From assembly GCA_040904945.1 (NCBI GenBank), contig JBBDSM010000093.1, forward strand, positions 1 through 33,046: a stretch of 33,046 nt of DNA. Reading direction: 5' to 3'. The DNA is from JAWLHJ01 sp040904945. GTDB taxonomy: Bacteria; Gemmatimonadota; Gemmatimonadetes; Longimicrobiales; Gaopeijiaceae. This document shows positions 1 through 7,399 of the stretch, piece after piece. A model generated the notes under the pieces. That model was not told the DNA's origin, made no database searches, and saw only the letters and a program-made list of their open reading frames with translations. How positions within the stretch are numbered: position 1 is the stretch's first letter; the number at the start of each line of letters is the position of its first letter. Both the position numbers and the translations under genes were made by a program.

Positions 1-1
1 G

Positions 2-55
2 CTCAGTGGATATCTGACGCGGTTCACGCCGGGGTTCATTCTGGAGCGGATTTAG
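2..55 (+). CDS. Possible C-terminal end of a gene entering from the left
   Basis: The frame beginning at base 2 is open from the window edge and ends at TAG 53-55, giving a plausible 17-residue tail ending in Leu-Glu-Arg-Ile. No family can be recognised from so little sequence, and it could be chance. It is listed because the bases just downstream look non-coding, as expected after a gene end. Confidence 0.25.
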   Translation, partial: LSGYLTRFTPGFILERI

Positions 56-144
56 GGGACGCGCAGCTCGCCGGCCCCACGCGGGCTGGCGGTGTGGTTC
101 GGCAGAGTCCGGGCGGCGTCTCGGTTACGCCCCCGGCCGGCCAG

Positions 145-354
145 CCTTCCTCGGATTCCTCGATCGCGATGAAAACCCGCACATGGGTGCGGCCCAAGAT
201 CACGGGTGTGCGACTTGGCCCCGCTGAGCGAGGAGAACGGCACAGCGGCGACGGCAGGTCGTGCCCACTGTGCACTTTTCCCTGATATGCGGGGCAAATC
301 CACACATGGGTGCCGTCGGGCAGCACGGCTGTGCGGTTTTCCCCGACCGGCCCG
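145..354. repeat. Tandem ~61-bp hairpin repeat, locus A
   Basis: TGTGC recurs at 207, 269 and 330 (spacings 62 and 61), each followed by a TT-CC/CCCCG palindromic core and, in the first two, an AA-CC segment. The segment 173-223 (AAA..CCGCACATGGGTGCGG, then CACGG-TGTGCG) recurs at 296-345, exactly 123 bp on; the first 20 bases of the copies match at 17 positions. An earlier degenerate unit starts near 145. Unit 207-268 folds with TGTGC 207-211 pairing GCACA 240-244 around CCCCGCTGAGCGAGG. Related units lie near 18750-18960 and 31836-31936. The rest of 56-467 holds a 16-bp direct repeat (355-370 and 371-386) and no gene I can support. Confidence 0.7.
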
Positions 355-467
355 CCCGCCGTCCGCCTGGCCCGCCGTCCGCTTGGTCCACCACCATCGT
401 CAACCCTCCGCCCCCGCGGGTCCTCCGAAACGCAACCGTCCGCGAGAGCGATCGCGTCGGCCACCTC

Positions 468-2237
468 CTACGACGCCGCCCCCGCCAGATCCTCCGACTC
501 CAGGTCCTGCTCCAGCATCTGCCGGCGTAGAAGCCGCGCGTAGGTGCCGCCTCCGCCGATGAGCTCGGCGTGCCGCCCCCGCTCCACGATCCGTCCGTCC
601 TCGAGCACCAGGATGAGGTCCGCGTGCATGACCGCCGAGACCCGGTGGCTGATGATGAACGTGGTGTGGGTGGCCGTGACCGAGCGGAGGTCGGCGAGGA
701 TCTTCGCCTCGGTGTGCGTGTCGACGGCGCTCAGAGCGTCGTCCAGCAGCAGGATCGTCGGATCACGGGCCAGCGCGCGGGCGAGGGCCGCACGTTGCTT
801 CTGCCCCCCGGACAGGTTGATGCCGCGCTCCCCGAGCGGGGTCTCGTAGCCGCGCGGGAAATCCTGGACCTGCTCGTCGAGTTGGGCGACCCGCGCCGCC
901 TCCTCGACCACCTTCGGGTCGGGCGCTCCCTCGAGCCCCAGCGCGATGTTCGCGGCTATGGTGTCGCTGAACAGGAAGGCGTCCTGGGGCACCATCCCGA
1001 TGAGCCCGCGCAGGTCGGCGGGGTCGAGCTCGGGCAGCGGCACCCCGTCGAGGAGCACCCGCCCCTCGGTCGGGTCGTAGAGCCGCGGGATCAGCGAGAC
1101 CAGACTGCTCTTTCCCGACCCGGTCGGACCCACGATGGCGACGGTAGCGCCGGCGGGCGCTGTGAAGTCGACGTCGCGGAGCACCGGCCTGGTCGTGCCC
1201 GGATACGCGAACGACACACCCTCGAACCGGATCTCACCCCTGGGATTCTCGAGCCGTACCGGGCGGGCGGGGGTCGACACCGCCGGCTCCGTGTTCAGGA
1301 TCTTGTTGATCCGGCCCATGGAAGCCGAGCCCCGCTGGTACAGGTTCACCACCCAACCGAGCGCGATCATCGGCCACACCAGCAGCGTCAGGTAGAACGT
1401 GAACGCGACGAAGTCGCCGACGGTGATTCGTCCGGCGATGACCTCGAGCCCCCCGAGCCAGGTCACGAGCACCATCGAGATCCCCGCGATGAGCATGAGG
1501 AGCGGCCGGAACGCGCCGGTCGAGATGACCAGCTTCATGTTCCGCTCGCGGTAGTCCTCGTTGAACGCGTCGAAGCGGCGGGCCTGGTCGGTCTCCTGAC
1601 CGTAGGCGCGTACGATGCGCACCCCGGTGAGGTTCTCCTGTACGAACGTCGACAGCGCGGAGAACTGCTCCTGGATCCGCTCGAAGCGCTCGTGGATGAT
1701 GTGGCCGAACTTGATCATGATCGGCGGGAGCGCGAGCAGCGGGAGTACGGCGTACAACGTCAGGCGCGGGCTCATCCAGAGCATGAGGCTCAGCGTGAGC
1801 GTGAACGTCACCGTCGTGTTCACTGTGTACATCACGGCGGGGCCCACCGCCATCCGGACCGCCAGCGTGTCGTTGGTCGCGTGGCTCATGAGGTCTCCGG
1901 TCCGCACCCGGCCGTAGAATGCCGGGTCGAGCCGGAGGAGATGGCGGAAGAAGTCGTCGCGGAGGTCGGCTTCCATGCGGCGACTGATCCCGTTCAGGAG
2001 CTCGCGCATGCCGTAGCGGAAGACCCCGCCCACGAAGGCGGCCAGCACGATGAGCCCCGCGAGCCCGGCGATATGACCACGGGTGACCTCGGGGTCGCCG
2101 ATGCCGTCAATGGCCAGCTTCAGCAGCCATGGGCCCGCGACCTGGAAGACGTTCGCGAACAGGACGCAGACGAGCCCGAGTGAGAAGCCCTTCAGGTAGG
2201 GCCGGAAATACGGGAGGACGGTGCGGAGTTCACCCAC
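468..2237 (-). CDS. ABC exporter half-transporter, MdlA-like (fused TMD-NBD)
   Basis: A 589-residue type I exporter subunit: a six-helix transmembrane domain (residues ~15-300) fused to an ATP-binding domain (~335-575). Walker A is GPTGSGKSS at 370-378, the Q-loop Gln is at 418, LSGGQ is at 475-479 and the switch His is near 531. Walker B ends LLLDD (D499-D500), so Asp sits where the catalytic Glu normally is. That substitution is characteristic of the degenerate-site subunit of heterodimeric exporters such as MdlA, BmrC and TM287, so a partner subunit is expected but is not in this window. The start lies 27 bp after the ggt stop, suggesting co-transcription. The substrate cannot be deduced; lipid or drug export is typical of the family. 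Confidence 0.93.
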   Translation of the reverse strand: MGELRTVLPYFRPYLKGFSLGLVCVLFANVFQVAGPWLLKLAIDGIGDPEVTRGHIAGLAGLIVLAAFVGGVFRYGMRELLNGISRRMEADLRDDFFRHLLRLDPAFYGRVRTGDLMSHATNDTLAVRMAVGPAVMYTVNTTVTFTLTLSLMLWMSPRLTLYAVLPLLALPPIMIKFGHIIHERFERIQEQFSALSTFVQENLTGVRIVRAYGQETDQARRFDAFNEDYRERNMKLVISTGAFRPLLMLIAGISMVLVTWLGGLEVIAGRITVGDFVAFTFYLTLLVWPMIALGWVVNLYQRGSASMGRINKILNTEPAVSTPARPVRLENPRGEIRFEGVSFAYPGTTRPVLRDVDFTAPAGATVAIVGPTGSGKSSLVSLIPRLYDPTEGRVLLDGVPLPELDPADLRGLIGMVPQDAFLFSDTIAANIALGLEGAPDPKVVEEAARVAQLDEQVQDFPRGYETPLGERGINLSGGQKQRAALARALARDPTILLLDDALSAVDTHTEAKILADLRSVTATHTTFIISHRVSAVMHADLILVLEDGRIVERGRHAELIGGGGTYARLLRRQMLEQDLESEDLAGAAS

Positions 2238-2264
2238 GGGCCGGCCCTCCCCGGGACTCAGCCA

Positions 2265-4019
2265 TCAATACCCGAGCGCCGTGCCGCCCCGCCTGGGGTC
2301 CGACCATCCCGTCATCAGCCCGTTCTCGATGACGATCATCTGAACGTCGCCGGAGATCCCGGACCGCTCGGTGACGGTGTGCCCGAGCGCCTGGAGGGCC
2401 GCCACGACGTTGGGCCGGAGGCCGCCACGCTCGTACTGGACCTGGTCCGGCAGGTGCTGGTGGTGGATCCGCGGGGCGTGCACGGCGTCGACCACGCCCA
2501 TGCCGAAGTCGACCACGTTCGAGATCGTCTGGAACACGGTGGTGATGATCGTCGCCCCTCCCGGCGTGCCGGTCACGATCCGCAGCTCGCCCGCGGGATC
2601 GAGAACGATGGTGGGCGTCATTGCGGACAGCATGCGCTTCCCCGGCTCGATGGCGTTGGCTTCTCCCTGCACCAGCCCGAACTGGTTCGGCACGCCCGGC
2701 TTGGAGGTGAAGTCGTCCATCTCGTTGTTGAGCACGAAGCCCGCCCCGGCCACCGTGACCTTGCTCCCGTACCAGGAGTTGACGGTCGTCGTGATCGAGA
2801 CCGCGTTCCCCTCGACGTCGACGATGGAGTAGTGCGTCGTGTTCTCGCCCTCGTCCCAGGCCCCGAGGCCCGGCTCGACCTCGGTCGACGGCGTCGCGGC
2901 ATCGAGGGAGATCGTCGACGCGCGCTCCCGTCCGTACTCCGGAGATGTCATGCGCTCGAGCGGCAGCTCCACGTAGTCCGGATCGGCCAGGTAGTGGTTC
3001 CGGTCGGCGTATGCGCGCCGCCATGACTCGACGTAGAGGTGGAGCGTCTCGGGGGCGAACCGGTCGTTGGCCGCGAGGTCGTAGCCCTCGAGGATGTTGG
3101 CCATCTCCGCCATCGTCGCGCCGCCGGACGAGGAGGGTGGCATGGAGAGGACGGTGTGGTCCCGGTACCGGAACGAGACGGGGTCGCGCCACGCCGGCTC
3201 GTACGCCTCGAGGTCCTCGTGGGTGATGATCCCGCCGCCGCGCTCCATCTCGGCGACGATCAGGTCGGCCGTCTCGCCCAGGTAGAAGCCGTCGGCGCCC
3301 TGGTCTCGGATGCGCGCGAGTGTCCGGGCCAGGTCCGGCTGACGGAGCGTGTCGCCCACCATCGGGGGCTGGCCGTCGCGCGGCAGGAACTGCGCCGCCG
3401 ACGCCTCGAAAGCCGACAGGCTCTCGACCATGTCCGGCGAGAGCGAGCCCAGGAAGCGCTCCTGCACCTCGAAGCCCTCGGCGAGCCGGACGGCCGGCTC
3501 CACCAGGTCGGCCCAGGGAAGGGTGCCGTACCGCTGGTGCGCCGCCCACATGCCGGCCACGGATCCAGGGACCCCGGAGGCCAGATGCCCCACGACCGAG
3601 CGGTCGGTGACGTTCCCTTCCTCGTCGAGGTACATGTCCCGCGTCGCGGCCAGCGGCGCCTTCTCTCGGAAGTCCAGGGCCGCCGCGTCGCCTTCGCCGG
3701 TGCGGAGGACCATGAAGCCGCCGCCGCCGATGTTGCCCGCCTCGGGATTGACCACCGCCAGCGCGAACTGGACCGCCACGGCCGCATCGACGGCATTCCC
3801 GCCCGCGCGCAGGACGTCCAGCCCCACATGGCTCGCGAGCTCGTCCGTTGTCACCACCATCCCGCTGTCCGCGGTGACCGGCTCGCCGCCGACGTACGTC
3901 CAGTTCTCCGGGAATCGGTCGGTACTGGGCTCCGCGCAGGCGAGCGCTCCGATCACGAGCAAGAGGACGAGGGGAAGCGGGCGGGCCGGGCGACGCGTTT
4001 CGAACTGGAGCATGGGCAT
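2265..4019 (-). CDS. ggt: Gamma-glutamyltransferase, probable lipoprotein
   Basis: This enzyme cleaves gamma-glutamyl bonds (glutathione and conjugates) outside the cytoplasm; the precursor self-cleaves into two subunits. The chosen start gives 584 residues, with Arg residues, a hydrophobic stretch and the lipobox GALAC (Cys28). The autocleavage/nucleophile motif is NTTHYSIVD with the catalytic Thr at ~394; GGGGFMV (~98-104) and PPSSSGG (~294-300) are family motifs lining the active site. The reading frame stays open upstream to 4286, but that extension overlaps murQ on the other strand, is Ser/Arg-rich and would bury the signal peptide, so it was not used. The ABC exporter half follows 27 bp downstream. 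It diverges from murQ across a 127-bp region with inverted repeats. Confidence 0.93.
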   Translation of the reverse strand: MPMLQFETRRPARPLPLVLLLVIGALACAEPSTDRFPENWTYVGGEPVTADSGMVVTTDELASHVGLDVLRAGGNAVDAAVAVQFALAVVNPEAGNIGGGGFMVLRTGEGDAAALDFREKAPLAATRDMYLDEEGNVTDRSVVGHLASGVPGSVAGMWAAHQRYGTLPWADLVEPAVRLAEGFEVQERFLGSLSPDMVESLSAFEASAAQFLPRDGQPPMVGDTLRQPDLARTLARIRDQGADGFYLGETADLIVAEMERGGGIITHEDLEAYEPAWRDPVSFRYRDHTVLSMPPSSSGGATMAEMANILEGYDLAANDRFAPETLHLYVESWRRAYADRNHYLADPDYVELPLERMTSPEYGRERASTISLDAATPSTEVEPGLGAWDEGENTTHYSIVDVEGNAVSITTTVNSWYGSKVTVAGAGFVLNNEMDDFTSKPGVPNQFGLVQGEANAIEPGKRMLSAMTPTIVLDPAGELRIVTGTPGGATIITTVFQTISNVVDFGMGVVDAVHAPRIHHQHLPDQVQYERGGLRPNVVAALQALGHTVTERSGISGDVQMIVIENGLMTGWSDPRRGGTALGY

Positions 4020-4036
4020 GGACCGGGACGAAGTGG

Positions 4037-4066
4037 ACGCCTCATGGAGGCGTACACTAGAGTGTA
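4037..4066. promoter_or_regulatory. Two adjoining inverted repeats between ggt and murQ
   Basis: ACGCCTC-ATG-GAGGCGT (4037-4053) is a perfect 7-bp inverted repeat with a 3-nt centre. It shares its last T with TACACT-AG-AGTGTA (4053-4066), a perfect 6-bp inverted repeat with a 2-nt centre. Both lie in the 127-bp gap between divergent starts at 4019 and 4147. This position and symmetry fit operator sites for a dimeric repressor, but the regulator is unknown and no such gene is nearby. Confidence 0.4.
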
Positions 4067-4146
4067 GGGCGACGACACGCCGGGACAGCGACGCGCTGCA
4101 CCGGCTTCTCCGGAAGATCAGCGATGCCGAGGAGACGTACAACCCG

Positions 4147-5049
4147 ATGCTGGACTCACGTCTGACCGAGCAGCGGAACGAGCGGTCCGAGCGGATCGAC
4201 GAGCTCGACCCGCTGGAGCTCGTCGAGTTGATCAACGCGGAGGACCGCCGCGTCCCTGAAGCCGTGTGGGAAGTCCGCCACGCCATCGCGCGCGCGCTGG
4301 AGCTGGCCGAGACCGCGTTCCGCGCAGGCGGAAGGCTGGTCTACGTCGGCGCCGGAACCTCGGGGCGGCTCGGGGTGCTCGACGCTGCCGAGATGCCACC
4401 CACCTACGGCACCGGCCCAGAGATGGTCCGTGGGGTGATCGCCGGCGGATACGAGGCGCTGGTCCGAGCGCAGGAAGGCGCGGAGGACCATCCCGAGGAC
4501 GGCGCTCAGGCCATGGACGAGGTTGGCGTCGGCCCGGGCGACTTCGTGCTCGGGATCGCGACGTCCGGCACGACCCCGTATGTGCACGGCGCCCTCGAGC
4601 GTGCCCGCGAGCTCGGCGCTCGGACTGGCTTCCTCCTCTGCACGCCCCCGAGCGACGAGCTGGTCGCCGCCCACGACGTCGTGATCGCGCCGCTGGTCGG
4701 CCCCGAGGTCGTGACCGGCTCCACCCGGATGAAGGCGGGCACTGCGACCAAGCTGGTGCTGAACACCATCACGACCGGGGCGATGGTGCGGCTCGGCAAG
4801 GTGCACGGGAACCTCATGGTCGATCTCCAGGTCACCTGTGAGAAGCTGCAGGACCGCGCCGAACGGATCCTGGTGGCGCTCGTGGACACCGATCGCGAGC
4901 GGGCCCGGGCGCTCCTGGCCGACGCGGACGGGCAGCTGAAAACCGCGCTCGTCATGGGGCGCCTCGGCATCGGAGCCGCGGTCGCGAGGGAGCGGCTCGC
5001 TGCGCACGGAGGCGTCGTGTCGCGGGCCCTCGAGTCCCCCTCCGGATGA
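4147..5049 (+). CDS. murQ: N-acetylmuramic acid 6-phosphate etherase
   Basis: MurQ cleaves the lactyl ether of MurNAc-6-phosphate to give GlcNAc-6-phosphate and D-lactate in peptidoglycan recycling. The 300-residue product matches the usual ~300 length and opens with the family signature LTEQRN near residue 5, followed by a SIS sugar-isomerase fold: GAGTSGRLGVLDAAE binds the sugar phosphate, IATSGTTP forms the second SIS loop, and GSTRMKAGTATKL is a signature block. The frame is open far upstream, but ATG 4147 gives the family N terminus and has GAGGAG at 4129-4134. Its TGA overlaps the ATG of the next gene (ATGA at 5046-5049), so the two are translationally coupled. No anmK or murK neighbour is seen. 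Confidence 0.95.
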   Translation: MLDSRLTEQRNERSERIDELDPLELVELINAEDRRVPEAVWEVRHAIARALELAETAFRAGGRLVYVGAGTSGRLGVLDAAEMPPTYGTGPEMVRGVIAGGYEALVRAQEGAEDHPEDGAQAMDEVGVGPGDFVLGIATSGTTPYVHGALERARELGARTGFLLCTPPSDELVAAHDVVIAPLVGPEVVTGSTRMKAGTATKLVLNTITTGAMVRLGKVHGNLMVDLQVTCEKLQDRAERILVALVDTDRERARALLADADGQLKTALVMGRLGIGAAVARERLAAHGGVVSRALESPSG

Positions 5050-6758
5050 CGGTGCGCGGTCCGCTCCGCGGGATCCTCCTCGCGGCCTCGCTCGTCCTGG
5101 CGACGGGCTTCGTCTGGGCGGCGTTCAACCCCGCCCCGCATACCGGCGGCGACAACGCCGGGTACCTCGCCCTCGCCCACGCGCTGACGGAAGGGGAAGG
5201 GTACGTCGACGCCTTCGACCCGCTGCGGGCTCCGCACACGAAATATCCCCCGCTCTTCGCGCTCCTTCTGGCTGCGGCGGCTTCGCTCGGCGCTTCGACC
5301 TGGTCGGCGTTCAAAGCGCTCGTCGCGGTCGCTACCGTCCTCGGCGTCGGCGTCACCTTCCTCTGGGCCGAGCGCCGCCTCGGACCCTGGAGGGCCTTCG
5401 GCGTCTCCGTGCTCGTTGCCGCGTCCGCGGGGGTGGTCTACTACAGCCACTGGATCCTCTCGGACCCCGTCTTCGTGCTCCTGACCGTGGCCGCGCTATG
5501 GGCGCTGGAGCGTGGTGAGGCACGTTCTTGGGATCCCCGCTGGATCGCCGCCGGATGCCTGGCCGCGCTCGGCGCGTACTTCACCCGCTCGGCGGGACTG
5601 CCGCTGCTCGTCGCCGTGCTGGGCTGGCTCGCGCTGCGGGGCAGGTTCCGGCTACTCGTGTTCGCCGCCGCGGCCTTCGTGGTGCCGGCCGGGCTCTGGC
5701 TCGTCCGGGGACTCGGGACGGGCGTCGGCGACTACGGCGCGGAGTTCTGGTTGGTCGACCCCTACGAGCCGGGACTCGGCACGGTGGGCGTCGGCGGGCT
5801 CGCCGGGCGTGCCCTGGGGAATGGGTTGGCCTATGCCACGAGGCACCTCCCGGCCGCCATCGTCGGCGTCGAGGGACTGTGGACCATCGCGCTCGGCGTG
5901 GCGCTCCTGGCGGCCGCCGTCTGGGGCTGGTGGCGGAGCGCCCGCGAAGAGCCGGCCGTCGCCGAGCTCTTCCTCCCCCTCTACCTGGGTCTCATCCTGC
6001 TGTGGCCCGAGGTGTGGGGAGGCGACCGGTTCGTGCTCCCCGTGCTGCCGCTCCTGCTCTTGTACGCCGCCGTCGCCCTCGAGGGGTGGACGCGTCGGCT
6101 CGGAGGAGGCGCCCGCCTGATCGCCGCGGCGGCGCTGCTCGTGGCACTGCTCCCGGCGCTGGGGAGTTGGGTCGGGGCCGTAACCGATGCCCGAGGGTGC
6201 GCTGCGGTCGTCGAGGAGCGGGGCCCGTTCGCGTGCTACGGGCCGCGGGTCACGGAATTCGTCGAAGCCGCGGCCTGGATGGGTGGGGCGCTACCGGAGG
6301 GCTCGGCTGTCATGACCCGGAAGCCCCGCATCTTCTACGTGATGAGCGCGGGGGTATCGAGCCGTACCTTCCCCTTCGTTCCCGACCCGGCCGCCCACCT
6401 CGCGGAGGCCGATGCGGTAGGCGCGCGCTACGTCCTGCTCGACCGATGGGACGGGCAGGCGGGACGCTTCGTGGGCGCCGCGGTCCAGGCTCGTCCGGGC
6501 GCGTTCTGCTTCGTACGGGGGTTCGGTCCCGGTCCATCGGGCTCGTCCCAGCTCCTCGGCATCCTCCCCCCGGAGCTGCGCACCGGCGGAGCGAGCGGGC
6601 CGGGCGGTGTGTCCATTGCGATGTGTCCGGCCGACTATCTGCGGCCGGGCGCCGGAGTGGGTCCGGACGCGATCGGCCCCGGCGGGGCGGGCGGCCTCAT
6701 GGATCCGACGGGGGGGAACCCTGCCCGGATCCCGTTGTTCTACGCGTCCGTTCCGTAG
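5046..6758 (+). CDS. GT39/ArnT-like membrane glycosyltransferase
   Basis: A 570-residue polytopic protein with an N-terminal transmembrane helix, then GGDNAGYLALAHAL (Asp36 in the first extracytoplasmic loop) and HTKYPPLFALL. Both resemble the acidic loop motif and the H-x-K-x-P-P block of PMT/ArnT-family transferases that use polyprenyl-phosphate sugars. About ten further hydrophobic segments follow up to residue ~380, then a soluble C-terminal part. The acceptor is unknown; a cell-envelope glycan, lipid or protein is likely. Its start overlaps the murQ stop by 4 bp, tying it to a cell-wall recycling gene, though a functional link is inference. Its 3' end overlaps the convergent gene by 19 bp. 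Confidence 0.8.
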   Translation: MTVRGPLRGILLAASLVLATGFVWAAFNPAPHTGGDNAGYLALAHALTEGEGYVDAFDPLRAPHTKYPPLFALLLAAAASLGASTWSAFKALVAVATVLGVGVTFLWAERRLGPWRAFGVSVLVAASAGVVYYSHWILSDPVFVLLTVAALWALERGEARSWDPRWIAAGCLAALGAYFTRSAGLPLLVAVLGWLALRGRFRLLVFAAAAFVVPAGLWLVRGLGTGVGDYGAEFWLVDPYEPGLGTVGVGGLAGRALGNGLAYATRHLPAAIVGVEGLWTIALGVALLAAAVWGWWRSAREEPAVAELFLPLYLGLILLWPEVWGGDRFVLPVLPLLLLYAAVALEGWTRRLGGGARLIAAAALLVALLPALGSWVGAVTDARGCAAVVEERGPFACYGPRVTEFVEAAAWMGGALPEGSAVMTRKPRIFYVMSAGVSSRTFPFVPDPAAHLAEADAVGARYVLLDRWDGQAGRFVGAAVQARPGAFCFVRGFGPGPSGSSQLLGILPPELRTGGASGPGGVSIAMCPADYLRPGAGVGPDAIGPGGAGGLMDPTGGNPARIPLFYASVP

Positions 6759-7399
6759 AGAACGCCGATGACGACACCGAACGCCAGATGCTCCAGGAAC
6801 GCGCGGTCGCGCCCGTCGCTACCTTCGAGTACGCGCCCGACCACCGGGATCCGACCTTGAGGCGTGGCCCGTCCGAACACCCGCCCGAGCCCGCCCATCG
6901 GACCGGCCGCGTACTCCGCTGCGCCGTACACGGCACCTCGCAGGAGTCCGGGACCGGGAAGCCGCGGTTCGACGACGGCCCCGTAGACGAGGCCCTGCGC
7001 GACACCCGCGACGATCCTGTCGAATGTGTGCTCGTCGAGCGACGGGAGCTCCGCGTCCCCGTGGAGGAGCGGGCGCGCGAGCTCGATCAGCAGTGCGGCG
7101 CCGGCGCCCGTGAGCGCAGCCCGGATCAGGTCCCCCACTCCGGTCGAGTGACGGGGATGCCACGCCGAGAGCAGCCGGGCAGCCACCGCAGCGAGCCCAG
7201 CCGCTACGATCTGGTCGGTGTCCGGAAGCGGGAAGGGGCTGTTGCGTCCTTCTCGCCCGGCTCCGGGTACGACTTCCCGGGCGCGCTCCGCGAGCCCCGA
7301 AAGCGCGTCGCGCGCCTGGGTCGGGCCCTCGCGGGCCTGGGCGAGGAGGTAGCCGAAGCGGTACCAGGGATTGGAATCGGAGGACATCGTCGATGACAT
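6740..7399 (-). CDS. Hypothetical small membrane protein
   Basis: I do not recognise a family with confidence. The 219-residue product has a polar N terminus (~1-60), then four or so Ala/Gly-rich hydrophobic segments (about 65-80, 90-110, 130-145 and 205-217) and a Gly-rich stretch with GLVYG and GVLYG. It resembles small uncharacterised integral membrane proteins with repeated G-x-x-YG segments. The start at 7399 overlaps the start of the divergent gene at 7393; Met5 at 7387 would remove the overlap. The 3' end overlaps the glycosyltransferase by 19 bp. Steady codon usage and hydrophobic pattern support a real gene. Confidence 0.6.
   Translation of the reverse strand: MSSTMSSDSNPWYRFGYLLAQAREGPTQARDALSGLAERAREVVPGAGREGRNSPFPLPDTDQIVAAGLAAVAARLLSAWHPRHSTGVGDLIRAALTGAGAALLIELARPLLHGDAELPSLDEHTFDRIVAGVAQGLVYGAVVEPRLPGPGLLRGAVYGAAEYAAGPMGGLGRVFGRATPQGRIPVVGRVLEGSDGRDRAFLEHLAFGVVIGVLYGTDA

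Noticed and set aside
145..345. A type I-E CRISPR array
   Set aside because: The 61-bp period and CCCCGC..GCGGGG..GAACC core are suggestive, but repeats differ strongly from unit to unit, linkers share sequence between units, each locus has only 2-4 units, and no cas genes are in the window.
570..2183. 537-codon open frame on the plus strand opposite the ABC exporter
   Set aside because: Arg/His/Gly-rich shadow of a high-GC gene; the minus-strand product has complete ABC motifs.
3349..4146. Long N-terminal extension of MurQ
   Set aside because: Bases before 4147 in this frame are antisense to ggt; the MurQ family starts at the LTEQRN segment.
4020..4286. N-terminal extension of gamma-glutamyltransferase
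   Set aside because: It overlaps the murQ start region on the opposite strand, is Ser/Arg-rich and would place the lipoprotein signal internally.
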